Part shown: in pieces, positions 1-5,315 of the stretch
Numbering within the stretch: the first letter of the stretch is position 1
Layout of the letters: each line of letters starts with the position of its first letter
Assembly: GCA_003156795.1 (NCBI GenBank)
Contig: PMHU01000062.1
Span: 9,552-15,946 of the forward strand
DNA: 6,395 nucleotides
Direction of reading: 5' to 3'
DNA from: Acidimicrobiaceae bacterium
Lineage (GTDB): Bacteria > Actinomycetota > Acidimicrobiia > Acidimicrobiales > Palsa-688
Notes under the pieces: model-generated
What the model was told of the DNA's origin: nothing
Seen by the model: only the letters and a program-made list of their open reading frames with translations
Databases searched by the model: none
Program-made: the position numbers and the translations under genes

Positions 1-1
1 A

Positions 2-238
2 AACGCGATGCAGTTCAACGCCCGTGAGGCCATGCATTTACTAGAGCTGCGGACCAGCCCCCAGGGGCACCCTGAATACCGAAAGGTGTGCCAGCAGATG
101 CACACCCTCATCGCCGAGAAGGCGGGTCACCGGGCCATCGCCGCCCTAATGAGCTACGTGGACTTCGCGGACTACGAGCACGAGGGCCTCGAGCGCCTCA
201 CCGGCGAACGCCGGGCCGCCCTCCGACGAAGCAAATAA
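2..238 (+). CDS. ThyX-like flavin-dependent thymidylate synthase homologue, C-terminal part (5' truncated by window edge)
   Basis: The reading frame is open from base 2, so this is the last 78 residues of a gene that begins outside the window; the ATG at base 8 is probably internal. Residues 6-17 of the fragment (NAREAMHLLELR) match the ThyX signature N-x-R-x3-H-x4-R found near the C-terminus of flavin-dependent thymidylate synthases, which methylate dUMP to dTMP using folate and FAD; the final Arg of this motif contacts dUMP in known structures. The next motif, usually close to A-D/Q-x-E-I-R, reads G-H-P-E-Y-R here: Glu and Arg are kept but the rest differs. This suggests a ThyX-like paralogue rather than the canonical enzyme. 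The tail is a charged helix ending in RRAALRRSK. The FAD-binding N-terminal half is not visible, so activity cannot be judged. No clear terminator follows the TAA. Confidence 0.7.
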   Translation, partial: NAMQFNAREAMHLLELRTSPQGHPEYRKVCQQMHTLIAEKAGHRAIAALMSYVDFADYEHEGLERLTGERRAALRRSK

Positions 239-308
239 ACCCGAAAGATTGACTGTCAGGTAGAGCTTTAGAGTAAGCGTAACTCTGTTGTTAATGTGAA
301 AAGAGGGG

Positions 309-338
309 TTGCTGAGGCTGCTGTGGATGTTGTAGGTT
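309..338 (+). promoter_or_regulatory. Candidate promoter for the lytic transglycosylase gene
   Basis: TTGCTG (309-314) and TAGGTT (333-338) are separated by 18 bases and resemble a sigma-70-type -35/-10 pair. Transcription would start near base 345, giving a leader of about 30 bases. The surrounding 239-340 stretch is clearly richer in A/T than the genes. TTGACT (249-254) and TAATGT (292-297) are other promoter-like pieces here but lack well-spaced partners. This is a weak call from motif matching alone. Confidence 0.3.
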
Positions 339-351
339 GACGCGCGCGGGC

Positions 352-369
352 GGAGGGATCGGACCCTCC
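352..369 (+). promoter_or_regulatory. Hairpin containing the only good Shine-Dalgarno sequence upstream of the lytic transglycosylase start
   Basis: GGAGGG (352-357) and CCCTCC (364-369) form a perfect 6-bp inverted repeat around a six-base loop. The left arm is the only strong Shine-Dalgarno match ahead of the ATG at 377, but it lies 19 bases upstream, which is too far for normal initiation, and it would be paired in the folded RNA. The structure could restrain translation, or the gene may be translated with little Shine-Dalgarno help. In GC-rich DNA a 6-bp stem can also arise by chance. Confidence 0.35.
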
Positions 370-376
370 TGTTTCG

Positions 377-1159
377 ATGCACCCCCATTTCCGGCTATCC
401 GCCGTCCTCCTGAGCCTGGGCTTGTTGATCGCCGCCGGCGCGGCCGGGTTCGCGGCGGGCGCGGCCAAGACCTACGTGGTGCAACCAGGCGACAGTCTTT
501 GGGCCATCTCTCGCGCCGACGGGCTTACCGTCAACCAGCTGGCCGCCGCCAACAACATGAACCCCAATGACGTCCTGCTGATCGGCCGCCAGCTCACCAT
601 CCCTCTGGGCTCCGACGCCGACGGGACCTCGTCGTCATCCCCTGCGCCGTCGGCCCCCGCCAGCGGCGCATCGCAGTCGACGAACCCCGAGACGTTCTGC
701 TCGACGTTCGTTCCCAGCAGCGGACCTTTGGGAGTGCTGCCGACCGAGCTCCAGAACTCGCCGGATCGTCTGGCCCTGCAACCCCTGTTCATCGAGTGGG
801 CGGACCACTACGACCTATCTCTTCCTCTGCTGGAGGCTATTGCCTGGCAGGAGTCGGGCTGGCAGCAGGGGGTCGTGTCCTCTACGGGCGCCATCGGTGC
901 TGGCCAGATCATGCCCGGAACGGCGAACTTCATCCAGGACACCCTGATCGGGGAGCCGCTCGACATCAACTCCATATCGGACAACATACGGATGTCGGCG
1001 GCCTTCCTCGCCTACCTGGCCGGCGTCGAAGGCAACAACCCGTGCCTGACCATCGCCGCCTACTACGAAGGTCCATACAACCTCGGCCGGTACGGGGTGT
1101 TCCAAGAGACCGACGCCTACGTCGCCAGCGTGGAGGCCTTGGTCCCGGAATTCGAGTGA
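377..1159 (+). CDS. Secreted LysM domain and lytic transglycosylase (SLT-fold) peptidoglycan hydrolase
   Basis: The 260-residue product is predicted to be exported and to cleave the glycan strands of peptidoglycan. Residues 1-30 form a signal peptide (a basic start, then a hydrophobic Leu/Ala/Gly stretch), with cleavage likely around the AAGAA-KTY region. Residues 32-77 are one LysM domain (YVVQPGDSLWAISR through GRQLTIP) that binds N-acetylglucosamine chains. A Ser/Pro/Ala linker (80-103) leads to a transglycosylase domain (about 125-258). In it, E159 of the QES motif is the likely catalytic acid, followed by the GAIGAGQIMP motif (171-180) and AAYYEGP (227-233), all typical of the Slt/MltC-like family. 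C108 and C223 could form a disulphide outside the cell. ATG 377 is the only reasonable start giving the full signal peptide; its ribosome-binding site is poor. The gene stands alone, with long gaps on both sides. Exact substrate specificity is not visible. Confidence 0.88.
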   Translation: MHPHFRLSAVLLSLGLLIAAGAAGFAAGAAKTYVVQPGDSLWAISRADGLTVNQLAAANNMNPNDVLLIGRQLTIPLGSDADGTSSSSPAPSAPASGASQSTNPETFCSTFVPSSGPLGVLPTELQNSPDRLALQPLFIEWADHYDLSLPLLEAIAWQESGWQQGVVSSTGAIGAGQIMPGTANFIQDTLIGEPLDINSISDNIRMSAAFLAYLAGVEGNNPCLTIAAYYEGPYNLGRYGVFQETDAYVASVEALVPEFE

Positions 1160-1541
1160 CCGGAATCCGATGACCGGAGCCCGGGCCGAGGGATCTTCGC
1201 AAGCACATCGGCCGGCCTGGGCGCAAACCTCCTGTTCAGCGCCGAAATCGACGTACGCCTTGACGGGGGTGGGGGGGAATCGACCAAGATGGAGCCAGCA
1301 ATGACGGGGCCCGGCAATGCGGTCACGTTAGGCAGGGTGACTTGACGGCCAAGTAGACAACGTCTGAGCATCGCGGTCGACATGGCAACAGCTGCATGCC
1401 GGTTGAGACGGCACCAACGGCCCTCGAGTCACCCTGCCGAATTGCCCCAGACCGCGATGCGGACAGGCCGATTCGTCTACTTTGGAATAGGCGGGGGCCG
1501 AGGTGGGTTGAGGACGTGGCCCGGAGGCCGGCTCTGGCGTC

Positions 1542-1547
1542 TAGTAT
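1542..1547 (+). promoter_or_regulatory. Candidate -10 element for the DUF4193 operon
   Basis: TAGTAT fits the actinobacterial TANNNT -10 pattern and is the best match in the 200 bases ahead of the DUF4193 start. No good -35 hexamer lies 16-18 bases upstream. Transcription would begin near base 1554, leaving a leader of about 60 bases that contains the TGTGA-N6-TCACA palindrome. This is a motif match only. Confidence 0.3.
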
Positions 1548-1597
1548 CCGCGCCGCCGACGACGCCGATCGGGCTGAACCGCTGCCGCGACAAGATT

Positions 1598-1613
1598 TGT
1601 GAAGGACGTCACA
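1598..1613 (+). promoter_or_regulatory. Perfect TGTGA-N6-TCACA palindrome enclosing the Shine-Dalgarno of the DUF4193 gene
   Basis: The sequence TGTGA (1598-1602), AGGACG (1603-1608), TCACA (1609-1613) ends one base before the ATG at 1615. It equals the consensus half-sites of CRP-family regulators (E. coli CRP, and the similar sites of mycobacterial CRP and corynebacterial GlxR). AAGGA (1602-1606) is also the ribosome-binding site, eight bases from the start. As DNA this could be a repressor site downstream of the promoter. As RNA it could fold into a five-pair stem that shows AGGA in its loop. Which reading applies, if either, is inference; the symmetry itself is directly visible. Confidence 0.45.
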
Positions 1614-1614
1614 G

Positions 1615-2091
1615 ATGCCGACGAATGACCTCGACGAAGACCTGCTCGATGAGAGCGAAGAAATGCCTGAGGACCTCAATGAGGAAGACCTCGATGAGCT
1701 CGACGACGAGGATGTCGAAGACCTCGACGACGAAGACCTCGACGAGGACGACGTGGAGGTGGACCTGGTCGCGGAGGAGGTCGACCAGGGGGAGGACGTC
1801 CAACTCAAGGCCCCTCGTGATGACGACGACGAAGAAGAGGACGAGGACGAGGACGACACCGATGACGTCGAGGCCAGCTTGGACGTCATCCTCAAGGAGC
1901 GTCTCGTCGTGGAGGACGAGGACGACGAGGAGGACGACGAGGAGGTCGGTGACGTCGACGAGAGGGGTGAGAGCCCACTTAGGGTCCTGCCGAAGCAGCC
2001 GGGGGAGTTCGTCTGCCAGTCTTGCTTCCTGGTCAAGCATCCCAGCCAGTTGGCGGATGACGTCCACATGCTCTGCCGAGACTGTGTCTGA
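1615..2091 (+). CDS. DUF4193 family protein: highly acidic N-terminal region plus C-terminal four-cysteine zinc ribbon
   Basis: The 158-residue product ends in a compact ribbon, VLPKQPGEFVCQSCFLV followed by MLCRDCV, with C134, C137, C154 and C157 placed to bind zinc. This segment is the hallmark of DUF4193, an actinobacterial family that includes M. tuberculosis Rv2699c and has no established function. Residues 1-120 are extraordinary: 69 are Asp or Glu, including unbroken acidic runs at 69-81 and 100-110, broken by a short less acidic stretch (DVILKERLVV, 90-99) that is probably helical. The mycobacterial protein is only about 100 residues, so the acidic part is expanded here. The ATG has a good ribosome-binding site (AAGGA, eight bases away). 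It is cytoplasmic, with no signal or membrane segment. It is the first gene of a likely four-gene operon. An acidic tail plus zinc ribbon would suit binding to a basic protein or mimicking nucleic acid, but that is inference. Confidence 0.9.
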   Translation: MPTNDLDEDLLDESEEMPEDLNEEDLDELDDEDVEDLDDEDLDEDDVEVDLVAEEVDQGEDVQLKAPRDDDDEEEDEDEDDTDDVEASLDVILKERLVVEDEDDEEDDEEVGDVDERGESPLRVLPKQPGEFVCQSCFLVKHPSQLADDVHMLCRDCV

Positions 2092-2113
2092 GAGCGGTGT
2101 GCAAGACCATCGC

Positions 2114-2122
2114 GGGGAAGGA
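2114..2122 (+). promoter_or_regulatory. Ribosome-binding site that decides the GTG 2130 start
   Basis: GGGGAAGGA lies seven bases before the GTG at 2130. A GTG further upstream at 2097 is in the same frame but has no such site and would add an uncharacteristic MCKTIAGKDRS segment, so 2130 is preferred. Confidence 0.7.
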
Positions 2123-2129
2123 TCGATCC

Positions 2130-2675
2130 GTGCCTGAACAGAGTTCACCGTTCGATGCGGCCTTGGACCTTTTTGTGTTCGCGCCACTGGGGATGGTCAT
2201 GACGGCCGCCGAGGAGCTGCCCAAGCTGGCGGCCAAGGGACGAGCCCAGGTAGATGGCCAGCTGACCGCGGCGCGCATGGTCGGGCAATTCGCGGTGGCT
2301 CAGGGACGCAAGAGGGTAGAGCGGCGCTGGGGCCAGGCTGGGCGCCCTACCAGTGCCAATGGGGCGCGATCAGGTGGCGAGCCACCCGATAGCGGCCGTC
2401 GTCCGGTGCAGGACCTCACCTACGACGAGATGCTGGGCACCGTGCCCGACGAGGGTGACGTCGGGCCCGCTTTCGAATCCACCCCACCATCGTCGCCTCT
2501 CCCCAGCGCCAACGGGCTGGCCATACCGGGCTACGACTCTCTGTCGGCATCTCAGGTCGTTCAGCGCCTGGCCGGTCTGTCGAGTGAAGAGCTGGCCGCC
2601 GTCGGGGAGTACGAATCGGCCCACCGAGGTCGGCGAACGGTGCTCACGCGTGTCGGTCAGCTGCAAGGCAGCTGA
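2130..2675 (+). CDS. Conserved hypothetical protein of two helical modules, probably Acidimicrobiia-specific
   Basis: The 181-residue product has two ordered parts joined by a flexible linker. Residues 8-66 (FDAALDLFVFAPLGMVMTAAEELPKLA and onward) form an amphipathic helical segment with a hydrophobic first helix, then a basic stretch ending in GRKRVERR. Residues 67-128 are a Gly/Pro/Ser-rich linker. Residues 131-178 hold the pattern IPGYDSLSASQVVQRLAGL, then SSEELAAVGEYE, then RGRRTVLTRVGQL. This looks like a helical hairpin of a kind I associate with actinobacterial hypothetical proteins, in which a Y-D-x-L-S/T start is followed by an L-S-x-x-E-L turn and an R-R-T-V/I-L helix. No catalytic motif is visible, and the function is unknown. 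The first helix is not a clear membrane span. It lies 38 bases after the DUF4193 gene and 16 before the acetyltransferase, so it is likely co-transcribed with both. The GTG start is chosen for its ribosome-binding site; GTG 2097 is the alternative. Confidence 0.75.
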   Translation: MPEQSSPFDAALDLFVFAPLGMVMTAAEELPKLAAKGRAQVDGQLTAARMVGQFAVAQGRKRVERRWGQAGRPTSANGARSGGEPPDSGRRPVQDLTYDEMLGTVPDEGDVGPAFESTPPSSPLPSANGLAIPGYDSLSASQVVQRLAGLSSEELAAVGEYESAHRGRRTVLTRVGQLQGS

Positions 2676-2691
2676 CTTGGCAGCCTGAGAA

Positions 2692-3177
2692 GTGGAGCAT
2701 GCGCGCCCGGCAACCGCGGGAGACCTGACGGCCCTGGCCGGGCTGTGGGATGTGGCCGTGCAGAATCTCGATGGGCAGAGGGGAGGGCGGCTCCTGGCGG
2801 GGACCCTCGAACGCGTCGGCGCGGAGGCTTACTTGGCGCAAGCCCTCGACGACCCCGACCGTCTCATCGTGGTAGGCCTCATCGACGAAGTTCCCGTCGG
2901 GGTCGGATCGGTGGTGTGCGATCGAAGTCGCCACGAGACGGTCGGAAACCTAGAGCTGCTCTACGTCGAACCTCAGGCCAGGCAGGTCGGCGTGGCCGAG
3001 GCCATGGTCAACGTGGTCCTCCCGTGGTGCCGAGGCAAGGGCTGCGTCGGCGTCGACACTCCCGCCCTTCCAGGCAACCGACCGGTCAAAGCCTTCTTCG
3101 AGGAGAACGGGTTCCTAGCCCGACTGCTCGTCATGCACCGCCCACTGGAGCACGAAGCGGGAGGGCTCGATGGCTGA
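2692..3177 (+). CDS. GNAT-family N-acetyltransferase
   Basis: This 161-residue protein shows the GNAT fold that transfers an acetyl group from acetyl-CoA to an amine. It opens with EHARPATAGDLTALAGLW, the usual first strand and helix. Strand beta-4 is LELLYVEP (87-94), directly followed by the acetyl-CoA pyrophosphate loop RQVGVA (97-102; the R/Q-x-x-G-x-G/A pattern, with Ala in last place). The end, ALPGNRPVKAFFEENGFLARLLVMHRPL (125-152), is the typical Asn-containing helix and final strands. The substrate cannot be read from the sequence. A stop codon at 2686-2688 in the same frame forces the start to lie after it, making GTG 2692 the first possibility; it has only a weak GAGA before it, so translation may be coupled to the upstream gene. 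The gene overlaps the Nudix start by 8 bases. C76, C113 and C118 have no obvious role. Confidence 0.82.
   Translation: MEHARPATAGDLTALAGLWDVAVQNLDGQRGGRLLAGTLERVGAEAYLAQALDDPDRLIVVGLIDEVPVGVGSVVCDRSRHETVGNLELLYVEPQARQVGVAEAMVNVVLPWCRGKGCVGVDTPALPGNRPVKAFFEENGFLARLLVMHRPLEHEAGGLDG
3159..3165 (+). promoter_or_regulatory. Ribosome-binding site of the Nudix gene, inside the end of the acetyltransferase gene
   Basis: GGGAGGG lies four bases before the ATG at 3170. The ATG itself sits inside the last codons of the acetyltransferase (stop 3175-3177), a layout typical of translational coupling. Confidence 0.6.
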
Positions 3178-3577
3178 CCGACCTGAGCTCTGTGTGGGCG
3201 CGATCGCGGTGTATGACGACCAGATCCTCCTGATCCGGCGGGGACGAGGCCCGGCGGAGGGAACCTGGTCGGTGCCCGGCGGTCGGGTCGAAGCGGGTGA
3301 GACGCTCGCCGAAGCCGTCGTCCGGGAGTTGCTGGAGGAGACCGGCCTGGCCGGCGTGTGCGAAGGCCTGGTCGGCTGGGTCGAGCGAATCGACGACCAG
3401 CTCCACCACGTGATACTGGACTTCGCGGTGACGATCCTGGTCGGGGCCGATCCCGTGGCGGGCGACGACGCGGCGGAGGCGGCCTGGGTGCCGCTGGCGA
3501 ACGTGGCGGAGCTTTCGCTCGTGGATGGACTGGCCGAGTTCCTCCACGACCACGGCATCCTGGAGACCTTTAGCTGA
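3170..3577 (+). CDS. Nudix hydrolase
   Basis: The 135-residue product carries a perfect Nudix box, G-x5-E-x7-R-E-U-x-E-E-x-G-U, at residues 38-60: G38, E44, R52, E53, L54, E56, E57, G59 and L60. The Glu residues bind the Mg2+ or Mn2+ needed to split a nucleoside-diphosphate linked to another group. The box follows GTWSVPGG (31-38), the usual approach strand. The length and the E-A-A-W-V-P segment (103-108) fit the small MutT/ADP-ribose-pyrophosphatase-like members. No substrate-defining motif is clear; ADP-ribose, NADH, oxidised nucleotides and nucleotide sugars are all open. It is the last gene of the 1615-3577 cluster, overlapping the acetyltransferase by 8 bases. Its own 3' end overlaps the end of the opposite-strand gene by 8 bases, so any terminator would have to lie inside that gene. 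Confidence 0.92.
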   Translation: MADRPELCVGAIAVYDDQILLIRRGRGPAEGTWSVPGGRVEAGETLAEAVVRELLEETGLAGVCEGLVGWVERIDDQLHHVILDFAVTILVGADPVAGDDAAEAAWVPLANVAELSLVDGLAEFLHDHGILETFS

Positions 3578-5309
3578 GGGCCCCTGCGCCTGGTTGGTAC
3601 GGCTCGCCGGCTTCGGGCGTGGGTTCGCCGGGGTCGTCGACAGCAGACGCAACCGGCTCGGGGGGCGACAGCGGCGCCGTCGGCTCCACAGACAGCGGCG
3701 CCGACTCGGCCAGCTCCGCGGGCGGCGTGGACGCCACGGGCTGGGCCGGCGGTACGTCGGGGCCGGCCTCAGCCGCGGGTACCTCAGACACAGAGGGCTC
3801 CGCGGGCGGCGCCGACGCCACGGGCTCCGCCGCCAGAGGCTCAGACCCGCCGGCCTCCACGGACGGCGCCTCAGGCGCCGCTGACTGAGAGCGGGGACGG
3901 GGAGGCCTCGGGCGCCGACCCGAGCCGCTCGGGGGCTCGGGCCTTCGGCGCGGACCGGAAGGTAGGGGAGGAGGGGTGATGGACACGCCCAGGAGCTTGG
4001 CGAGCGCCGGGACGCTTCCGGAGTGCTGATGGGCGGTTCGCTTTAGATCCGGCGGCACGTCGGACGGGAGCCCGAGCGGCTGAACGAGGCGGCGTATCGG
4101 CGATACGACCACTGCGTCCAGGATCGCGGCCCAGCGGTCGGGCGCGGCATCGGGCGACATCGCTTGACCGGCCGCCTCCGTCAGTCGCTTGCTCAGGTCG
4201 CCATCGAGGCGAGCGCCCGGATCGGGAGGTCTGGCGCTCAGGCGGAGCGCCCTCACCACTCGATTCTCGTCGAGGTTCTTCCCGATCTCCTTGGACCACT
4301 CGCCATGGAGCGCCGCGACCCGGCGCTCGAGCGCCTCGCGAACGCTCACCGCGAGTGTGCGGGTCTCTTCGTCTCTCGCCGAGTCGGCGCCGGCCACCAC
4401 TGAACGGAGGTCCCGAAGAGATATATCGTCCGCGTTGGCAGCCGCGGCCTCGGCCCGGTCCCGCCATTCGGCCGCCTTCAGCTTCGGAAGAACGGCCTCG
4501 GCCATGGCGATGAGCTCGTCGGTATTCGGGGCGGCGCGGCCCTCCGCGGCGGCCTTCTCTCGCTCCAAATGGAGTGCAGTCCGAACGGCAGGTATTCCGC
4601 CCCGGAGAACCTGCTCCGCTATCGGCTGCTGTTCGGGCGGCAGCGACTCCATGACGGCTTTGCGGTGGGCGTTGCCCGGGTTGAGCCGTCGCGCTTTCGG
4701 ACGATCGGAGTCGGCGTCGGAGTGTTCTGCGGGTCCGCCCGGTCGCTCGTTGCGGCGGCCTCTGCCCGGGCTGCTGTCGCGACCCGACGGCGCGTCCTGC
4801 CTGGCCGGACGGCTCGGTCTGTCCCTTCGATCATCGGAGGAGCCACCGGGACGATCCCGGCTATCTGACCGGCCCGGGGTCGACTCGGGCCTCGATCCCG
4901 AAACCTCCCGCCGCGGGCGACCTGTATCCCGACCTGTCGGAGGTCGGCCCGCGTCCCGGTCTCGGCGGGGGCGTCCATCGTCGCGGTCGCGCCGGTGGTC
5001 ACTCGGGCGGCGCTCCGACCGGCCGACCAGCTGGGTGGTCACGCCCGGAGCTTCGGGGCGCCCGGGGCCGACGACCTCGATGCGCTGTGGCTCGCTGCGC
5101 CCGTCAGTCTTGGGGGCGACCACAGAAACGATCGTGATCCCTTCCAACTCGAAGTCGGCCTCGGCCTTCAGCACGTCCCCCGGCTTGGCTCCGTCCTGCA
5201 GCAGGCTCCCCTCCAGCACGCCGCGTGGCTCCCGCGCTCCAGCTGCGCGCCAGGTCCACGACCCATCCGGCCGGGCGCTGGTCAGCTCGATCTCGATACG
5301 TCGGGACAC
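3570..5309 (-). CDS. 579-residue conserved hypothetical protein with helical core, basic disordered linker and Pro/Ala-rich tail
   Basis: I do not recognise a named family; the core resembles hypothetical proteins I associate with Acidimicrobiia. Four parts are visible. Residues 1-82 look like a small beta-rich domain (RIEIELTSARPDGSWTWRAAG through GDVLKAEADFELEGITIVSVV), possibly OB- or SH3-like. Residues 95-207 are disordered and rich in Arg, Asp, Gly, Pro and Ser, with RRDRD/GRP-type repeats. Residues 208-445 form a mostly helical core (NPGNAHRKAVMESLPPEQQPIAEQ, AEWRDRAEAA, NRVVRALRLSARPP, PDRWAAILDAVVVSPIRR). Residues 446-579 are a Pro/Ala/Glu tail with a 28-residue period. There is no signal peptide or membrane span. 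The basic linker hints at RNA or other nucleic-acid contact, but this is inference. The GTG start directly follows a TAGCGT -10 element and has no usable ribosome-binding site, so the mRNA is probably leaderless. Long open frames opposite it lack protein-like character. Confidence 0.8.
   Translation of the reverse strand: MSRRIEIELTSARPDGSWTWRAAGAREPRGVLEGSLLQDGAKPGDVLKAEADFELEGITIVSVVAPKTDGRSEPQRIEVVGPGRPEAPGVTTQLVGRSERRPSDHRRDRDDGRPRRDRDAGRPPTGRDTGRPRREVSGSRPESTPGRSDSRDRPGGSSDDRRDRPSRPARQDAPSGRDSSPGRGRRNERPGGPAEHSDADSDRPKARRLNPGNAHRKAVMESLPPEQQPIAEQVLRGGIPAVRTALHLEREKAAAEGRAAPNTDELIAMAEAVLPKLKAAEWRDRAEAAAANADDISLRDLRSVVAGADSARDEETRTLAVSVREALERRVAALHGEWSKEIGKNLDENRVVRALRLSARPPDPGARLDGDLSKRLTEAAGQAMSPDAAPDRWAAILDAVVVSPIRRLVQPLGLPSDVPPDLKRTAHQHSGSVPALAKLLGVSITPPPLPSGPRRRPEPPSGSGRRPRPPRPRSQSAAPEAPSVEAGGSEPLAAEPVASAPPAEPSVSEVPAAEAGPDVPPAQPVASTPPAELAESAPLSVEPTAPLSPPEPVASAVDDPGEPTPEAGEPYQPGAGALS
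3573..3824 (-). repeat. Three-unit, 84-base (28-residue) periodic repeat in the tail of the 579-residue protein
   Basis: Each unit begins with the residues Pro-Val-Ala-Ser: protein positions 496, 524 and 552, exactly 28 apart, with the third unit ending at the stop codon. In the DNA, plus-strand blocks at 3713-3742 and 3797-3826 agree at 28 of 30 bases, and the related block GACGCAACCGGCT (3646-3658) sits exactly 84 bases before its counterpart at 3730-3742. Outside these blocks the units have diverged, so this looks like an old tandem duplication in a disordered region. Confidence 0.7.
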
Positions 5310-5315
5310 GCCCTA

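Larger units (their letters stand above)
1160..1614. other. 455-base intergenic stretch without a convincing gene
   Basis: No reading frame here shows recognisable protein motifs, and the open frames on both strands are short. I see no tRNA, no repeat array and no clear terminator after the upstream gene. Contents worth noting are a G-rich tract (1265-1277, five G, one T, seven G), an isolated TTGACG (1342-1347), a -10-like TACTTT (1478-1483), a -10-like TAGTAT (1542-1547) and, at the right end, the palindrome around the ribosome-binding site of the next gene. For a genome packed as tightly as the rest of this window, it is unusually long and may hold a long leader, a small RNA or a decayed gene. 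Confidence 0.55.

Noticed and set aside
239..376. ydaO-type (c-di-AMP) riboswitch ahead of the cell-wall hydrolase
   Set aside because: Such elements are known upstream of actinobacterial cell-wall genes, but the gap is only 138 bases and I see none of the conserved core segments.
1265..1277. G-quadruplex in the tract of five G, T, seven G
   Set aside because: It supplies at most three runs of three G, one short of a canonical three-layer quadruplex; a two-layer form is too common in GC-rich DNA to call.
1396..1435. tRNA-like fragment in the long intergenic stretch
   Set aside because: No T-loop consensus and no foldable acceptor stem could be found.
1382..1602. Plus-strand frames in the long intergenic stretch, including one of 68 residues from 1396
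   Set aside because: No ribosome-binding site, no recognisable motif and no neighbour support; composition looks like chance GC-rich sequence.
2097..2129. Longer version of the 181-residue protein starting at GTG 2097
   Set aside because: The start only six bases after the previous stop lacks a ribosome-binding site, whereas GTG 2130 has GGGGAAGGA at ideal spacing.
1323..2187. Long minus-strand open frames opposite the DUF4193 gene (248 and 192 residues)
   Set aside because: They are Ser-rich or Val/Leu-rich translations of the complement of Asp/Glu triplets. Such triplet runs contain no stops on the opposite strand, and the plus frame carries the recognisable four-cysteine ribbon.
3525..3888. 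Plus-strand Gly/Ser- and Arg/Gly-rich open frames (89 and 119 residues)
   Set aside because: These are complements of the Pro/Ala-rich tail repeat of the minus-strand gene and have no independent start signals.
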